Below are positions 42,687-52,500 of a stretch of 53,788 nt of DNA, one piece after another. The first letter of the stretch is position 1, and every line of letters starts with the position of its first letter. This DNA is from Lachnospiraceae bacterium UBA1818 (GTDB lineage: Bacteria > Bacillota > Clostridia > Lachnospirales > Lachnospiraceae), in assembly GCA_904419285.1 (NCBI GenBank), contig CAJFQZ010000018.1:1-53788 (forward strand), given 5' to 3'. The position numbers and the translations under genes were made by a program. Under the pieces are notes generated by a model. It made no database searches, was not told the DNA's origin, and saw only the letters and a list, made by a program, of their open reading frames with translations.

Positions 42687-43868
42687 TCATTCTATTCCGC
42701 TCTCTGCTCCTGTCCTCTCTCCGCTCAGTCCGGCCTCGCTTTTCTTCCGCTTCTTCAGCTTCAGATGCCATGCGCAGATAACTGATACGATCGGAACGGT
42801 TAGGATCACGCCCATTGTGGAGGCAATTCCCTGGATCACTTCAATCCCGATCGAATACATATTGGTGATCTGCATCGCTGTGTAGTTATAGACATACATG
42901 AATACAAGGGTATTGATGGAACTTCCTGTGAACGCCAGGATCAGCGTATTTGACATCGTCCCCATCATATCTTTTCCCACCCGGATGCCTGATGTGAACA
43001 GCTCTTTCCTGCTCAGCTCCGGATTCCGGTAATGGATCTCATTGATCGTAGAGGCAACCGACATCGCAACATCCATCACTGCCCCCAGCGTCGAGATCAG
43101 AATGCCGGCATAGAGCAGTTCTCCGATCTTCACGTTGGTCATCTGTCCCACATATTCAAGCTGTTCGATCTCTGCCACATTGTAGCCGGAAATCTGTGTC
43201 AGCCTTCCGAACAGCACTGCAAGAATACCGGATATTCCCACTCCCGCCACCGTTCCGATCATGGAAGTGACACTCTTGCTTGAGATGCCTCCGATCAGAT
43301 ACATAGTGACAAATGTCGTCAGCACTGCCACGACAATAGCTGCAAATATAGGAGAAATCCCCCGATAGATCATCGGAAGGAAAAGGAATACGATACATAC
43401 AAACGTAAAGACGAGGGCAACGGCGGAATTAAAGCCCTGCTTCCCACCGATCACACAGAGGGTGATCAGGAACAGAAGTACGATCGCATACAGCATCCAG
43501 GTGCGGTCATAACTGTAGACCGTAACATAGAGAGAGTCATCACTTTCGTTTACCTCGGCAATGACTCTCATTCCTGGTTCACAGTGAGCTCCGTAGAGAT
43601 AGCTCGAAGAGCTCACTGCTTCCACTGTATTTCCTTTATAATCTCCGCTTAAAAGTTCCAGCGAGACAACCTGATTACCGATCTGATTGCCCGACTCTGT
43701 CTCATTATCCTCCAGGATCTCTATAACTCTGGCCTTCTCAAATGTCTTTCCTTCTGTGTCATACAGGCCGATCCTCTCGATCTGGTTGTAACGGTACAGA
43801 AAAACTGCAAATACCGCTGTGATCAGCAGGATAATAATGTGTCTTTTATGCTTTTGGATCCACTGCAT
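42687..43868 (-). CDS. YibE/F family multi-pass membrane protein (copy 1)
   Basis: A 393-residue membrane protein. One N-terminal helix (about 8-24), an extracellular domain of about 100 residues containing 'VVSLELLSGDYKGNTVEA', then about seven helices with the family pattern 'GISSKSVTSMIGTVAGVGISGILAVLFG', 'ELLYAGILISTLGAVMDVAMSVASTINEI' and 'GKDMMGTMSNTLILAFTGSSINTLVF'. The function is unknown. It starts one base after the stop of the upstream phosphatase gene, so the two are almost certainly co-translated. A paralogue with the same partner lies at 48351-49490. Confidence 0.88.
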   Translation of the reverse strand: MQWIQKHKRHIIILLITAVFAVFLYRYNQIERIGLYDTEGKTFEKARVIEILEDNETESGNQIGNQVVSLELLSGDYKGNTVEAVSSSSYLYGAHCEPGMRVIAEVNESDDSLYVTVYSYDRTWMLYAIVLLFLITLCVIGGKQGFNSAVALVFTFVCIVFLFLPMIYRGISPIFAAIVVAVLTTFVTMYLIGGISSKSVTSMIGTVAGVGISGILAVLFGRLTQISGYNVAEIEQLEYVGQMTNVKIGELLYAGILISTLGAVMDVAMSVASTINEIHYRNPELSRKELFTSGIRVGKDMMGTMSNTLILAFTGSSINTLVFMYVYNYTAMQITNMYSIGIEVIQGIASTMGVILTVPIVSVICAWHLKLKKRKKSEAGLSGERTGAESGIE

Positions 43869-43869
43869 T

Positions 43870-45873
43870 TCAGCTTCTCTTTCTCCTGATGTAGATTGTT
43901 GTTCCGCCTAATGCCGCTGCGAGTACAAGCACTGCAGCAGGGATCACTACATTTGTATGATCTCCCGTCTTCACAGGTTTTATTGTTGACGGCTTCGCAT
44001 TTACGCCAGGCGCAGATGTATTGCCCTGCGCATTTCCGTTCTGGCCGGGTTCAGCTGCTGTTCCGTTCTGGTCGTCGCCCGCCGGAGTCTGAACCGGTTT
44101 CTCCTCCAGCGCATCCATGGCGCTCTTGAGAGCTGTATATGCGTTCGTCAGTTCTTCTGTCGTCGCTTCCGCATCATCATTTACAGCCTTTGCTGCCTCC
44201 AGAGCCTGCTGCATTACACTGTAGCTGTCTGCTGTATAGTCGTCCGCTGAGAGTGTCTCTGCCTGAGAGATCAGATCCGCCAGCTGACTGTGATCCGCGG
44301 ATTTCACAAGCATGAACTGAGTATCGATCGGTTCATCTGTATCTGTGCGGTATGTGTTCAGAGTCAGGGTCGTCTCTGTTACATCGATCACAGAGTAAGT
44401 CGGCACATCCTGCTGCCATCTGCTGGCAATGTAAGTCTGCTGTCTCGGCACCAGATCGTAGTATTTACTTCCTGAAGAAGAGCCTGCGGTAAGATACATG
44501 ATACCTTCGGAATCGATTGCCACATCCTGTCCTTCTGTAAGCTCCAGCACTGCATCATCGTCCATCACGGAGTGCAGATACTCAAGATATCTCTGCTCCG
44601 CCGGGTCTGTTGTATCGTCCTGGATATTTCCCGGAGCCTCATATCTTGTCTCAGTGCTGTCTCCCACGTCAAGGTCTTTGTCGAGCTGCTCATCGAACTC
44701 ATCGTCTGTATATTCGAATCCTGTCGTGTTTTGTCCGCCCTTGAGCATTTTCGTTCTGGAATATGCATGGTCATGTCCTGTCAGGACGATATCCACGTCG
44801 TTCTCCTCAAAGATCGGTACAAGACTGTAGCGAAGATTTGTGATCTCCGGCTCGTTTGAATGCTCTGCAGAACCATAGATATCCTGGTGCAGAGTCACGA
44901 TCCTCCATTTACAGTCCGGGTTCGCAGCTACTGTCTGCTCAATAAAATCTTTATGCTCACTTACATTCGTATCCTGTGTGTTCAGGATAATAAACAGCGC
45001 GTCGCCGTATGTAAAATAGTAATCTCCGCCAACATAGCCGTTATCGCCCAGGCTGCTCATGTTTGCTGTGTTAAAATGATAGGTATAATTCGCGTTGTCC
45101 GCATCATGATTTCCTACTGTAGTCGCTACCGGAACACTCTTCATGATATCCGCGCTTAAATATCCTGCATACTCCATCTCACTTACCGTACTGTCCCCTA
45201 CCTTCTTGGCGTTGGTCTGGATCTGGTCTCCTGAAGAAAGGATAAAGCTTGCTTTATTTCCCGTCTTCTCGTATGCTCGTTTCAATGTATAATTCCAGTT
45301 GAATGTATCATTGCGCACCGCCTCTGACTGTGCTGTCAGGAAGGTGGGCTTCTGGATATCCTCCGGAGTCTTTGCCTTCTCCTCATTGGAAGAACCGATC
45401 TGCGGGTCACCTACGAACACGAAGCTGAATGAGCTTGTGTCATCGTCTGTTGTGAAAGACTCGATCTCTTTTCCTTCCACCTGATAGTAATAAGTTGTTC
45501 CCGGCTGAAGCCCCTCCAGCGTAACCTTATTGCTTACATAGCCTTCCTGCGCCGCAGTCTGTGTGATCTCAGCGCTCTGTCCGCCGCTTAAATCGCTGTT
45601 TGTCCCATAGACAAAACCTGTCTGCTCACCGTCTTTGCTGTACCACGCAAAGTTCATCTGCGTCTCATCAGATCCCGGCGACATGGAAACCTGTGTCCAG
45701 TCATCCTTGATCGTTTCCCATTCTTCAGACCAGGCTTCCCAGGCGCCGTTCTGCGCTGCCTCTGTCTGGCTGGCGTCAGTCTTTCCATCCGGAGCTGCAT
45801 CCGCGAACACGCTCATCGGCTGACAGACCAGAGCTGCTGTCAGAATCAGCATTGCTGCTTTTTTCCACTTCAT
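43870..45873 (-). CDS. Secreted wall-anchored purple-acid-type metallophosphoesterase (copy 1)
   Basis: A 667-residue exported protein (signal peptide 1-25, GGAGG before the ATG). Residues about 55-150 are a fibronectin-like N-domain of purple acid phosphatases, followed by a calcineurin-type metallophosphatase: 'FVGDPQIGSS', 'SSGDQIQ', 'VGNHDADN', 'TLHQDIYG', 'LTGHDHAYSR'. A FIVAR-like helical domain ('ADLISQAETLSADDY ... DALEE') follows, then a Pro/Gln/Asn-rich linker and a C-terminal sorting signal (VKTGD, hydrophobic stretch, RRKRS). No sortase gene is in the window. It would release phosphate or act on phosphoesters outside the cell. A Pho-box-like repeat lies upstream, and YibE/F follows in the operon. 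Confidence 0.9.
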   Translation of the reverse strand: MKWKKAAMLILTAALVCQPMSVFADAAPDGKTDASQTEAAQNGAWEAWSEEWETIKDDWTQVSMSPGSDETQMNFAWYSKDGEQTGFVYGTNSDLSGGQSAEITQTAAQEGYVSNKVTLEGLQPGTTYYYQVEGKEIESFTTDDDTSSFSFVFVGDPQIGSSNEEKAKTPEDIQKPTFLTAQSEAVRNDTFNWNYTLKRAYEKTGNKASFILSSGDQIQTNAKKVGDSTVSEMEYAGYLSADIMKSVPVATTVGNHDADNANYTYHFNTANMSSLGDNGYVGGDYYFTYGDALFIILNTQDTNVSEHKDFIEQTVAANPDCKWRIVTLHQDIYGSAEHSNEPEITNLRYSLVPIFEENDVDIVLTGHDHAYSRTKMLKGGQNTTGFEYTDDEFDEQLDKDLDVGDSTETRYEAPGNIQDDTTDPAEQRYLEYLHSVMDDDAVLELTEGQDVAIDSEGIMYLTAGSSSGSKYYDLVPRQQTYIASRWQQDVPTYSVIDVTETTLTLNTYRTDTDEPIDTQFMLVKSADHSQLADLISQAETLSADDYTADSYSVMQQALEAAKAVNDDAEATTEELTNAYTALKSAMDALEEKPVQTPAGDDQNGTAAEPGQNGNAQGNTSAPGVNAKPSTIKPVKTGDHTNVVIPAAVLVLAAALGGTTIYIRRKRS

Positions 45874-45920
45874 CCTTATCTTCCTCCAATCAAAATGTAT
45901 GGATCATAAATCCAGGAGGA

Positions 45921-45980
45921 ATTATAACACAGGGACAGAGTCTCAGCGCTTTCTTAACCCAGGTTTAACATGAATTAACC
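45921..45980 (-). promoter_or_regulatory. Promoter with Pho-box-like repeats for the copy-1 phosphatase operon
   Basis: Leftward -10 TATAAT (45921-45926). Upstream are three TTAAC repeats (45954, 45965, 45975; 10-11 base period): TTAACC, TTAACA, TTAACC on the plus strand. They match the Firmicute PhoP direct-repeat pattern, though on the strand opposite to the gene. No clear -35 is present, as at activator-dependent promoters. Confidence 0.45.
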
Positions 45981-46007
45981 TTTCCATTACCTGCTGCGGC
46001 AGTCTTC

Positions 46008-47318
46008 TCACTGATTCTGTGCGTCATCCGCCGACCCGAGGGTTATACTCAGGGTCTGTGCCTGATACTCTCCATTATCAGAACGCTGTACAACAAGATC
46101 CACGGTCTCCCCTGCCGCGTAATATTGTAGCACGTCCTGAAGCTGTGCCATACTGCTGATGCTGCGTCCGTCCAGCTCCGTCAGGATATCTCCTTTCTTC
46201 ACACCTGCCTGATCGGCCGGCCCGTTTTCTACAACCTCTGATATTACTACTCCTGTCGGAATTCCGTACAGTTCTGACGCCTCAGCAGACACATCGCTGC
46301 CTCTGATTCCCAGGTAAGATGCCTGACTCTCATCTACTTTTTCTCTTGTCTTCAGGTTCATGAGCTGCTGCAGGCTGTCCTCCGCCTTGTCGATCGGGAT
46401 TGCAAAGCCGATGTTATCAACTGTAGCCCCCGTTGAAGTAGAAGAACTCTTCGCCTCATTGATGCCGATCAGTTCTCCTTTCATATTCAGGAGCGCTCCG
46501 CCGCTGTTTCCTTCGTTGATCGCTGCATCTGTCTGGATCAGGCCTGTAGAATTGATCGTCGTTCCGCTCTGATCCGTCAATGTAAGATCTCTGTCCAGAG
46601 CGCTCACATAGCCGCTCGTCACAGACTGTCCGTAGCCAAGGGCATTACCGATGGCGACGACCTGGTCTCCCAGCTGAAGATCGTCAGAATCACCGACTGT
46701 CGCGATCTTGATCTGATTCATGGTATCCTCCGGGATATCGGAGAGTTTTACTGACACGACAGCCAGATCGTTGTTGACATCCGTTCCCTTTACTTCACCT
46801 GCTGCGCTCTCCTCATCAATGAAACCCACAGAAAGGCTGGTGGCGCCTTCTACCACATGGTTGTTCGTGGCGATCAAAAGTTCTGTATCGTTCTCCCCCA
46901 CGATCACTCCTGTGCCTGCGCCCTCCACTTCATACTGCTGTGTCCCGCCGAAGAAGCTCCTCATCTCTTCCACTGACATTGTGGAGATCGTCACAACAGA
47001 GGGCATTGCATTTTTCGCTACCTCTGCGACAGTGCCCTGTCCGCTTCCGTCAGAAGAAGAGGAGTTTGAATCGCTGCTTGTTGTCTGGGTCTGTCCGACC
47101 TGATCCGACGAACTGTCGTTTCCCGCCAGATAGTTTCCCGCCGCGTTGACACCAAACATGGTTCCTCCCGCGATCAGCCCGAATACAAGAGCCATTGCAA
47201 CAACCGTCACCCACTTCTTTCCTGTGGTCATCGGCTTTTTCTCCCGCACCTTCTTTGTCTTTTCCTGCTGTTCATCTGTAAAGTCCCTTTCTATATTTTC
47301 ATTGAATTGTTCACTCAT
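46008..47318 (-). CDS. HtrA/DegP-type serine protease with PDZ domain
   Basis: A 436-residue membrane-anchored protease. Cytoplasmic N-terminus, one membrane helix (about 35-58), a Ser/Gly-rich linker, then a trypsin-like domain with catalytic triad H154 (ATNNHVVEG), D184 (NNDLAVVSV) and S272 (NEGNSGGAL), and a C-terminal PDZ domain ('DVSAEASELYGIPTGVVISEVVENGPADQAGVKKGDILTELDG'). It degrades or refolds damaged surface proteins. GAGG before the ATG. It has no evident operon link to the phosphatase genes. Confidence 0.94.
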   Translation of the reverse strand: MSEQFNENIERDFTDEQQEKTKKVREKKPMTTGKKWVTVVAMALVFGLIAGGTMFGVNAAGNYLAGNDSSSDQVGQTQTTSSDSNSSSSDGSGQGTVAEVAKNAMPSVVTISTMSVEEMRSFFGGTQQYEVEGAGTGVIVGENDTELLIATNNHVVEGATSLSVGFIDEESAAGEVKGTDVNNDLAVVSVKLSDIPEDTMNQIKIATVGDSDDLQLGDQVVAIGNALGYGQSVTSGYVSALDRDLTLTDQSGTTINSTGLIQTDAAINEGNSGGALLNMKGELIGINEAKSSSTSTGATVDNIGFAIPIDKAEDSLQQLMNLKTREKVDESQASYLGIRGSDVSAEASELYGIPTGVVISEVVENGPADQAGVKKGDILTELDGRSISSMAQLQDVLQYYAAGETVDLVVQRSDNGEYQAQTLSITLGSADDAQNQ

Positions 47319-47471
47319 AACTCTCTGCCTCTTTTCTTTTTCTGAACCCTTCCCGGTCCCATTTCCTTTTTACATCTCACAAGATAGGCTCAAATTGTGA
47401 CGGAACTATGAAGAAAAGGCAAAGAAAATGTGATTCTTCTCCAGCCTCTCAGACTGCCCGTGAAAGGGCTT

Positions 47472-47927
47472 TTACTCTATAAATATCTGATACCGCTCCA
47501 GCTGATTTCCCGAATCATACACACTCTCTATACGCTCCGATTCTGCCCGGATCCTGAAGACCGGCGGCTCCTCTCCCACATCCTTCTTCTGCAGATAGAC
47601 GTCGATCTCCAGCACCGCCGGCCAGCCCCCGATATCAGTAGAAAAGCGCAGCGACCGAAACGAATTCTCCGTGCACATCCTCACCACCTCCCGGGCAAAC
47701 GCTTCCTTATCCCGGATCTGCCCGCTGTTTGCTACGACAGTGAGACAGCATTTTTCTCCGTCGCTGATACTGCTGACCGCATCCGGAATCCCGCACTCGT
47801 CTATAATCCACTCATCTTTCCTTTTAACCAGATACAAAAAAAGACTGATCAGCAGCACAGCTGCCCCGGCGGCCAGAACAACTCTCATCAGTACAGCTTT
47901 TGTTTTCATTTTGTTGCTTTTTGCCAT
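47472..47927 (-). CDS. Small membrane-anchored protein of unknown function
   Basis: A 151-residue protein from ATG 47925-47927 (AAGGAG five bases upstream). One N-terminal membrane helix (about 14-34, 'VLMRVVLAAGAAVLLISLFLYLV') is followed by an extracellular domain of about 115 residues with 'ECGIPDAVSSISDGEKCCLTVVANSG' and 'REVVRMCTENSFRSLRFSTD'. I recognise no named family. It is divergent from the XRE regulator gene and shares a palindromic site with it, which suggests joint control. Confidence 0.7.
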   Translation of the reverse strand: MAKSNKMKTKAVLMRVVLAAGAAVLLISLFLYLVKRKDEWIIDECGIPDAVSSISDGEKCCLTVVANSGQIRDKEAFAREVVRMCTENSFRSLRFSTDIGGWPAVLEIDVYLQKKDVGEEPPVFRIRAESERIESVYDSGNQLERYQIFIE

Positions 47928-47940
47928 TTTTGCTCCTTTT

Positions 47941-48013
47941 TGTCTCACTTTTACAACCGATTATACATTCCGGCATATATAAAATCAATAAAGGTGGTGC
48001 AAAAAGTGAGACA
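47941..48013. promoter_or_regulatory. Paired operator half-sites between the small membrane protein and XRE genes
   Basis: TGTCTCACTTTT (47941-47952) and its exact complement AAAAGTGAGACA (48002-48013) flank the divergent promoter region. One copy abuts each gene's ribosome-binding region, as for an autoregulatory repressor. Confidence 0.5.
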
Positions 48014-48040
48014 GTGTGCTCACGGAAAGGACAGGTAACT

Positions 48041-48304
48041 ATGCCAAAACCTCAGACGAAAACAGGACAGAAAAATCTGATCAGTGCAAACTTGGTCGAA
48101 CTGCGGAAACGACACAGGTATTCCCAGCGGATTCTGGCATATAAACTCCAGCTTGCAGGGTATGATATGGACAAAAATGTGATCACCCGGATCGAGACGA
48201 ACAAACGGTATGTGACGGATATCGAGCTGAAGGCTCTCTGTGAAGTATTTGACGTGTCATATGAAGAACTGATCGATGGGAAGCGCTCTTCCGAAAAGAA
48301 CTGA
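48041..48304 (+). CDS. XRE-family helix-turn-helix regulator
   Basis: An 87-residue Cro/C1-type protein from ATG 48041 (AAAGGACAGG upstream). HTH_3 layout: 'NLVELRKRHRYSQRILAYKLQLAGYDMDKNVITRIETNKRYVTDIELKALCEVFDVSYEELI'. It binds DNA as a small repressor. The target is probably its own divergent promoter. A terminator follows. Confidence 0.9.
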   Translation: MPKPQTKTGQKNLISANLVELRKRHRYSQRILAYKLQLAGYDMDKNVITRIETNKRYVTDIELKALCEVFDVSYEELIDGKRSSEKN

Positions 48305-48315
48305 ATACCTGCAGA

Positions 48316-48353
48316 AAAATCCCGCCTCCGGTATCAGAGACGGGATTTTCTTA
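48316..48353 (+). terminator. Terminator after the XRE gene
   Basis: AAAATCCCG (48316-48324) pairs with CGGGATTTT (48341-48349), with T-rich sequence on both sides; it probably also serves the converging YibE/F gene. The left arm shares TGCAGAAAAATCCCGCCTC with the terminator near 53253. Confidence 0.8.
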
Positions 48354-49490
48354 TGCATTCTTTTTTCTTGCGAGAAACGCAGCCGTTACTGCAGAGGCCA
48401 CAGGCACTGTGAGGACGATGCCGAATGTCCCGCAGATCCCCTGCGCAATCTCGATCGTGAGATAGTTGGAGTTGAACAGCTGGTCTGCCTGCACCTGATA
48501 CGACAGAAATACAAGCAGCGTGATAAACGCGCTTCCTGTAAACGCCAGGATCAGCGTGTTTGTCATCGTACCGATCATATCCTTCCCCATCTCGATTCCC
48601 GATAGGAACAATTCTTTTGTCCCAAGTCCTGGATTGTGGGTATAGACTTCATACAATGCCGACACGATCGACATTCCCGTGTCCATGATCGCTCCCAGAG
48701 AAGAGATCAGCACGCCCGCAAAAAGCACATCCTTGATCTTGAGCCCGGTTTCCTGATTGATCAGTACAAGCCCCTCTGCTTCTGAACTGCTGAATCCGTC
48801 GATATGCACCAATTGGGACATGATCAGGAAGAGCAGCAGCGAACAGATGACGCCGACTGTTGTGGACAGGATAGCTGCCCATGTTTTCTCGCTCTGTCCG
48901 TTCAGGAGAAGCAGCGTGACCGCTGTAGAAAGAATCCCGCAGAGGATGCTCATCCATATGGGAGAATATCCTGAAAAAACTGCCGGAAGCACAAGATAGA
49001 TGATCATGAACAGCGAGTACGCCAGCCCTGCAATAGCCTTCACTCCTTTGCCCCTGCCGATACAGATGATCGCTGCTGCAAGGACGATAAAGCATCCCGC
49101 CATCGGCAGGGTCCTGTCATAATTATAGACAGTATAGTACGGATCGATATCATCCGGCCTGTCCGCATTGATGATCAGCTTTGTCCCCTCTTCCGCATAT
49201 ACATTATGTGTCTGTGTCAGATAATTGGTCACTTCAATTATACTGCCTTCCTCTTCACCGTCCAGCATTTCCACCTTAAGATCCTGTGTCCCCAGATAGA
49301 TCTCCAGCCCCTCGTCGTATTCCAGACTCTCATCAGAAACCTCCACTACGACTGCTTTTTCGTAGTGGAGGGTGTCTGACGCATATCTGGAATAGGACTG
49401 AAAACTGTATCTCTGGAGCAGCACAGCCGCGATGACTGTTGCCAGTATGATGAAGAGGACAATACTGTTTTCTTTAATCCTGTTCCACAT
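48351..49490 (-). CDS. YibE/F family multi-pass membrane protein (copy 2)
   Basis: A 379-residue paralogue of the protein at 42687-43868. The same family pattern is seen: an N-terminal helix, an extracellular domain with 'YLGTQDLKVEMLDGEEEGSIIEV', then helices with 'VLFAGVLISSLGAIMDTGMSIVSALYEV' and 'GKDMIGTMTNTLILAFTGSAFITLLVFL'. The ATG follows AGGAATAGGAAA. It lies 21 bases after the large phosphatase gene. Function unknown; the repeated partnership suggests a shared role in surface phosphatase export, regulation or substrate handling (inference). Confidence 0.88.
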   Translation of the reverse strand: MWNRIKENSIVLFIILATVIAAVLLQRYSFQSYSRYASDTLHYEKAVVVEVSDESLEYDEGLEIYLGTQDLKVEMLDGEEEGSIIEVTNYLTQTHNVYAEEGTKLIINADRPDDIDPYYTVYNYDRTLPMAGCFIVLAAAIICIGRGKGVKAIAGLAYSLFMIIYLVLPAVFSGYSPIWMSILCGILSTAVTLLLLNGQSEKTWAAILSTTVGVICSLLLFLIMSQLVHIDGFSSSEAEGLVLINQETGLKIKDVLFAGVLISSLGAIMDTGMSIVSALYEVYTHNPGLGTKELFLSGIEMGKDMIGTMTNTLILAFTGSAFITLLVFLSYQVQADQLFNSNYLTIEIAQGICGTFGIVLTVPVASAVTAAFLARKKNA

Positions 49491-49511
49491 TTTCCTATTC
49501 CTGACTTTATA

Positions 49512-52500
49512 TTAGTTTGCTTTTCTTCTTCTGAGAAGGAGGATTCCAGCGCATCCTGCCGCGCCGAACATGATCACAGCCGGCACTGCTGTCACTGTGT
49601 CTCCTGTCTTCGGAGTATTCCATTTCGTGCTGCCGCCCTTGTCTACGCTGCTGCCCGAATTATCGTTATTGCCTGTATTTCCGGCATCGCCCTGATTTCC
49701 GTCGTTGCCTGTATCTCCGGCATTACCCTGGTTTCCGTCGTTACCTGTATCTCCAGTACTGCCCTGGTTTCCATCATCGTCCGGATCATCCTTATTTCCG
49801 TCATCTTCGCCCGGAAGACTTGCCGCAAGCTTATCCATAGCCGCCTTCAAATCAGCATAGAGTGCATCCACGTCTGCCTGTGTTGTATCCATGTTTACTT
49901 CAAAGTTGACTGCCGCATTGTATGCTGTCTCAAACTCTGTCCAGAGATCCGCCGGATAATCTGCCTGGTTCAGTCCCTGAGCTTCATCGATCAGTGCATC
50001 CAGTGCAGAAGTATCTACATCAGACGTCTTATTGATCGTGAACTTATCCAGAACTGTCATATCGTCCGCATAATAGGTCGTCATCGTGTAGGAAGTATCC
50101 GTGACCTCCACTTCTGTGACAGTTCTTCTGTAGGACTGATCCATCACCGCCGAGAATGGAGCTTCCGGAGCCTTGATATCATAGTACTTACTTCCACTGG
50201 CTGAGTTTGCTGTCAGATACAGGACTCCGTCCGGATCTGTCACCTCGCTCTGCACGCCGTCAGCTGCATCCGGCGTGGTTCCATTCATCATGTAGGTCCT
50301 TGTGTACACATGGTCATGTCCCATCAGCACAACGTCGATCCCAAGCTCATCCAGTACCGGAGGAAGCTCAGATCTTCTCTGGATAATGTCGCCGTCGTCG
50401 GTATGGCTTGCCGTTGAATATACGGAGTGATGGAAGATCACTGTTTTCCATTTTACTCCCGGGTTGGCAGCGATCGCAGCTTCCATGAACTCTTTATGCT
50501 CTGCAGTTGAGAGGTCATTGGAGTTAATATCCATGAACAGCGTATTGTTATATACAAACCAGTAATCTGTACCCGCTGCTGTCGCTCCCAGACCTGCGCT
50601 CTCGTTCGGCAGATTAAAGTGCTCGTTGTACGCCGCGTTTCCACTGTCATGGTTGCCGATCGTCGTCACACTTGCCAGGGATGAGAACGCGTCATTGATA
50701 TATCCTGCATACTGCTCTTCGTTGTTGTTCACATTGACCTGGTCTCCCGCTGAGAAGAGGAAATCAACATCCATATCGTTCTGGATCGTATCCAGCGTCT
50801 CGTTCCATCCCTCGATGTCCTCCGGTGTCGTTCCTGCTCCGATCTGCGGGTCTCCCACAAATGCAAAGCTGAATGATGAATCGAAGTCGCCTGTCTCAAA
50901 ACTGTATGTCCTGCTGATTGTGTCTCCGTTCACCACACGGTATACATACTCTGTGTTCTCTTCCAGGTTGGAAAGTACCGCCTGATTGGAGTAGAATCCC
51001 TCATCATTGGTCGGGATCGCTGATGCGTCAACTGCTGTGTACTCTGCCGGGAACTCCCCGTTCACCATGTCTGCAGCCTTCGCATACTGTACCTGTCCGG
51101 CTTCCTCTGTATCCGCATACCATGTAAGCCCCCTGCTGCTCTCATCGCTTCCCAGTGTGAGGAACACTGATTTCTGCTCAACCGTGTTCACTTCCGGAGT
51201 TTTGTTGATCGTGAACTTATCCAGCACTGACATGTCGTCTGCATAATAAGTTGTCAGCGTATAAGAATTATCTGTGATATCCACTTCCGTTACTGTTCTT
51301 CTGTGGGACTGGTCCATCACTGCCGAGAATGCAGCTTCCGGAGCTTTGATGTCATAGTACTTACTTCCGCTGGCCGAGTTCGCTGTCAGATACAGAACTC
51401 CGTCCGGATCTGTCACCTCGCTCTGTACGCCGCCAGCTGTATCCGGTGTGACGCCGTTCATCATGTAGGTTCGTGTATAGACGTGGTCATGTCCCATCAG
51501 CACAACGTCAATTCCCAGTTCATCCAATATCGGAGGAAGCTCTTCACGCCTCTGGATGATATCGCTGTCGTCTGTATGGCTGGCTGTCGAATATACAGAA
51601 TGATGGAAGATCACTGTTTTCCATCTCACATCCGGATTCTGATTGATCGCCTCTTCCATAAACTGCTTATGCTCCGCTGTCGAACGGTTATTGGAGTTGA
51701 TATCCATGAACAGCGTATTGTTGTACACGAACCAGTAATCCGTACCTGCCGCTGTCGCTCCCAGCCCCGCGCTCTCATTCGGCAGATTAAAGTGTTCGTT
51801 GTACGCCGCATTGCCGCTGTCGTGGTTGCCGATCGTGGTCACGCTTGCCAGAGATGTGAACGCGTCATTGATATATCCTGCATACTGCTCTTCATTGTTA
51901 TTTACATTCACCTGGTCTCCTGCGGAGAAGAGGAAGTCAACGTCCATATCGTTCTGGATCGTATCCAGCGTCTCATTCCATCCCTCGATATCCGTCGCCG
52001 TGGTTCCCGCACCGATCTGAGGGTCTCCCACGAAGGCAAAGCTGAAAGACGAATCATAGCTGCCCGTTAAGAAATCATATACATCGCTGACTGTATCTCC
52101 GTTCACCACGCGGTATACATACTCTGTGTTTTCTTCCAGGTTGGAAAGTACCGCCTGATTGGAGTAGAATCCCTCATCATTCGTCGGAATCGCTGATGCG
52201 TCAACCGCTGTGTACTCTGCCGGGAACTCACCGTTCACCATATCGGCAGCTTTCGCATACTGTACCTGTCCGGCTTCCTCTGTATTCGCATACCATGTAA
52301 GCCCCCTGCTGCTCTCATCGCTTCCCAGGGTGAGAACTACAGATTTCTGCTCAACCGGAGCAGCTGCCTCGTTATAATTCACTGTCAGGTCTGTAAACTC
52401 AAAATAAATATCGGAGCTTGATGCTCTGTCGTTATGTAACTCCACAGACAGAACGTTCTCACCTTCTACTGCATACTCTGCGACCTGCTCTGCCGTCAGA

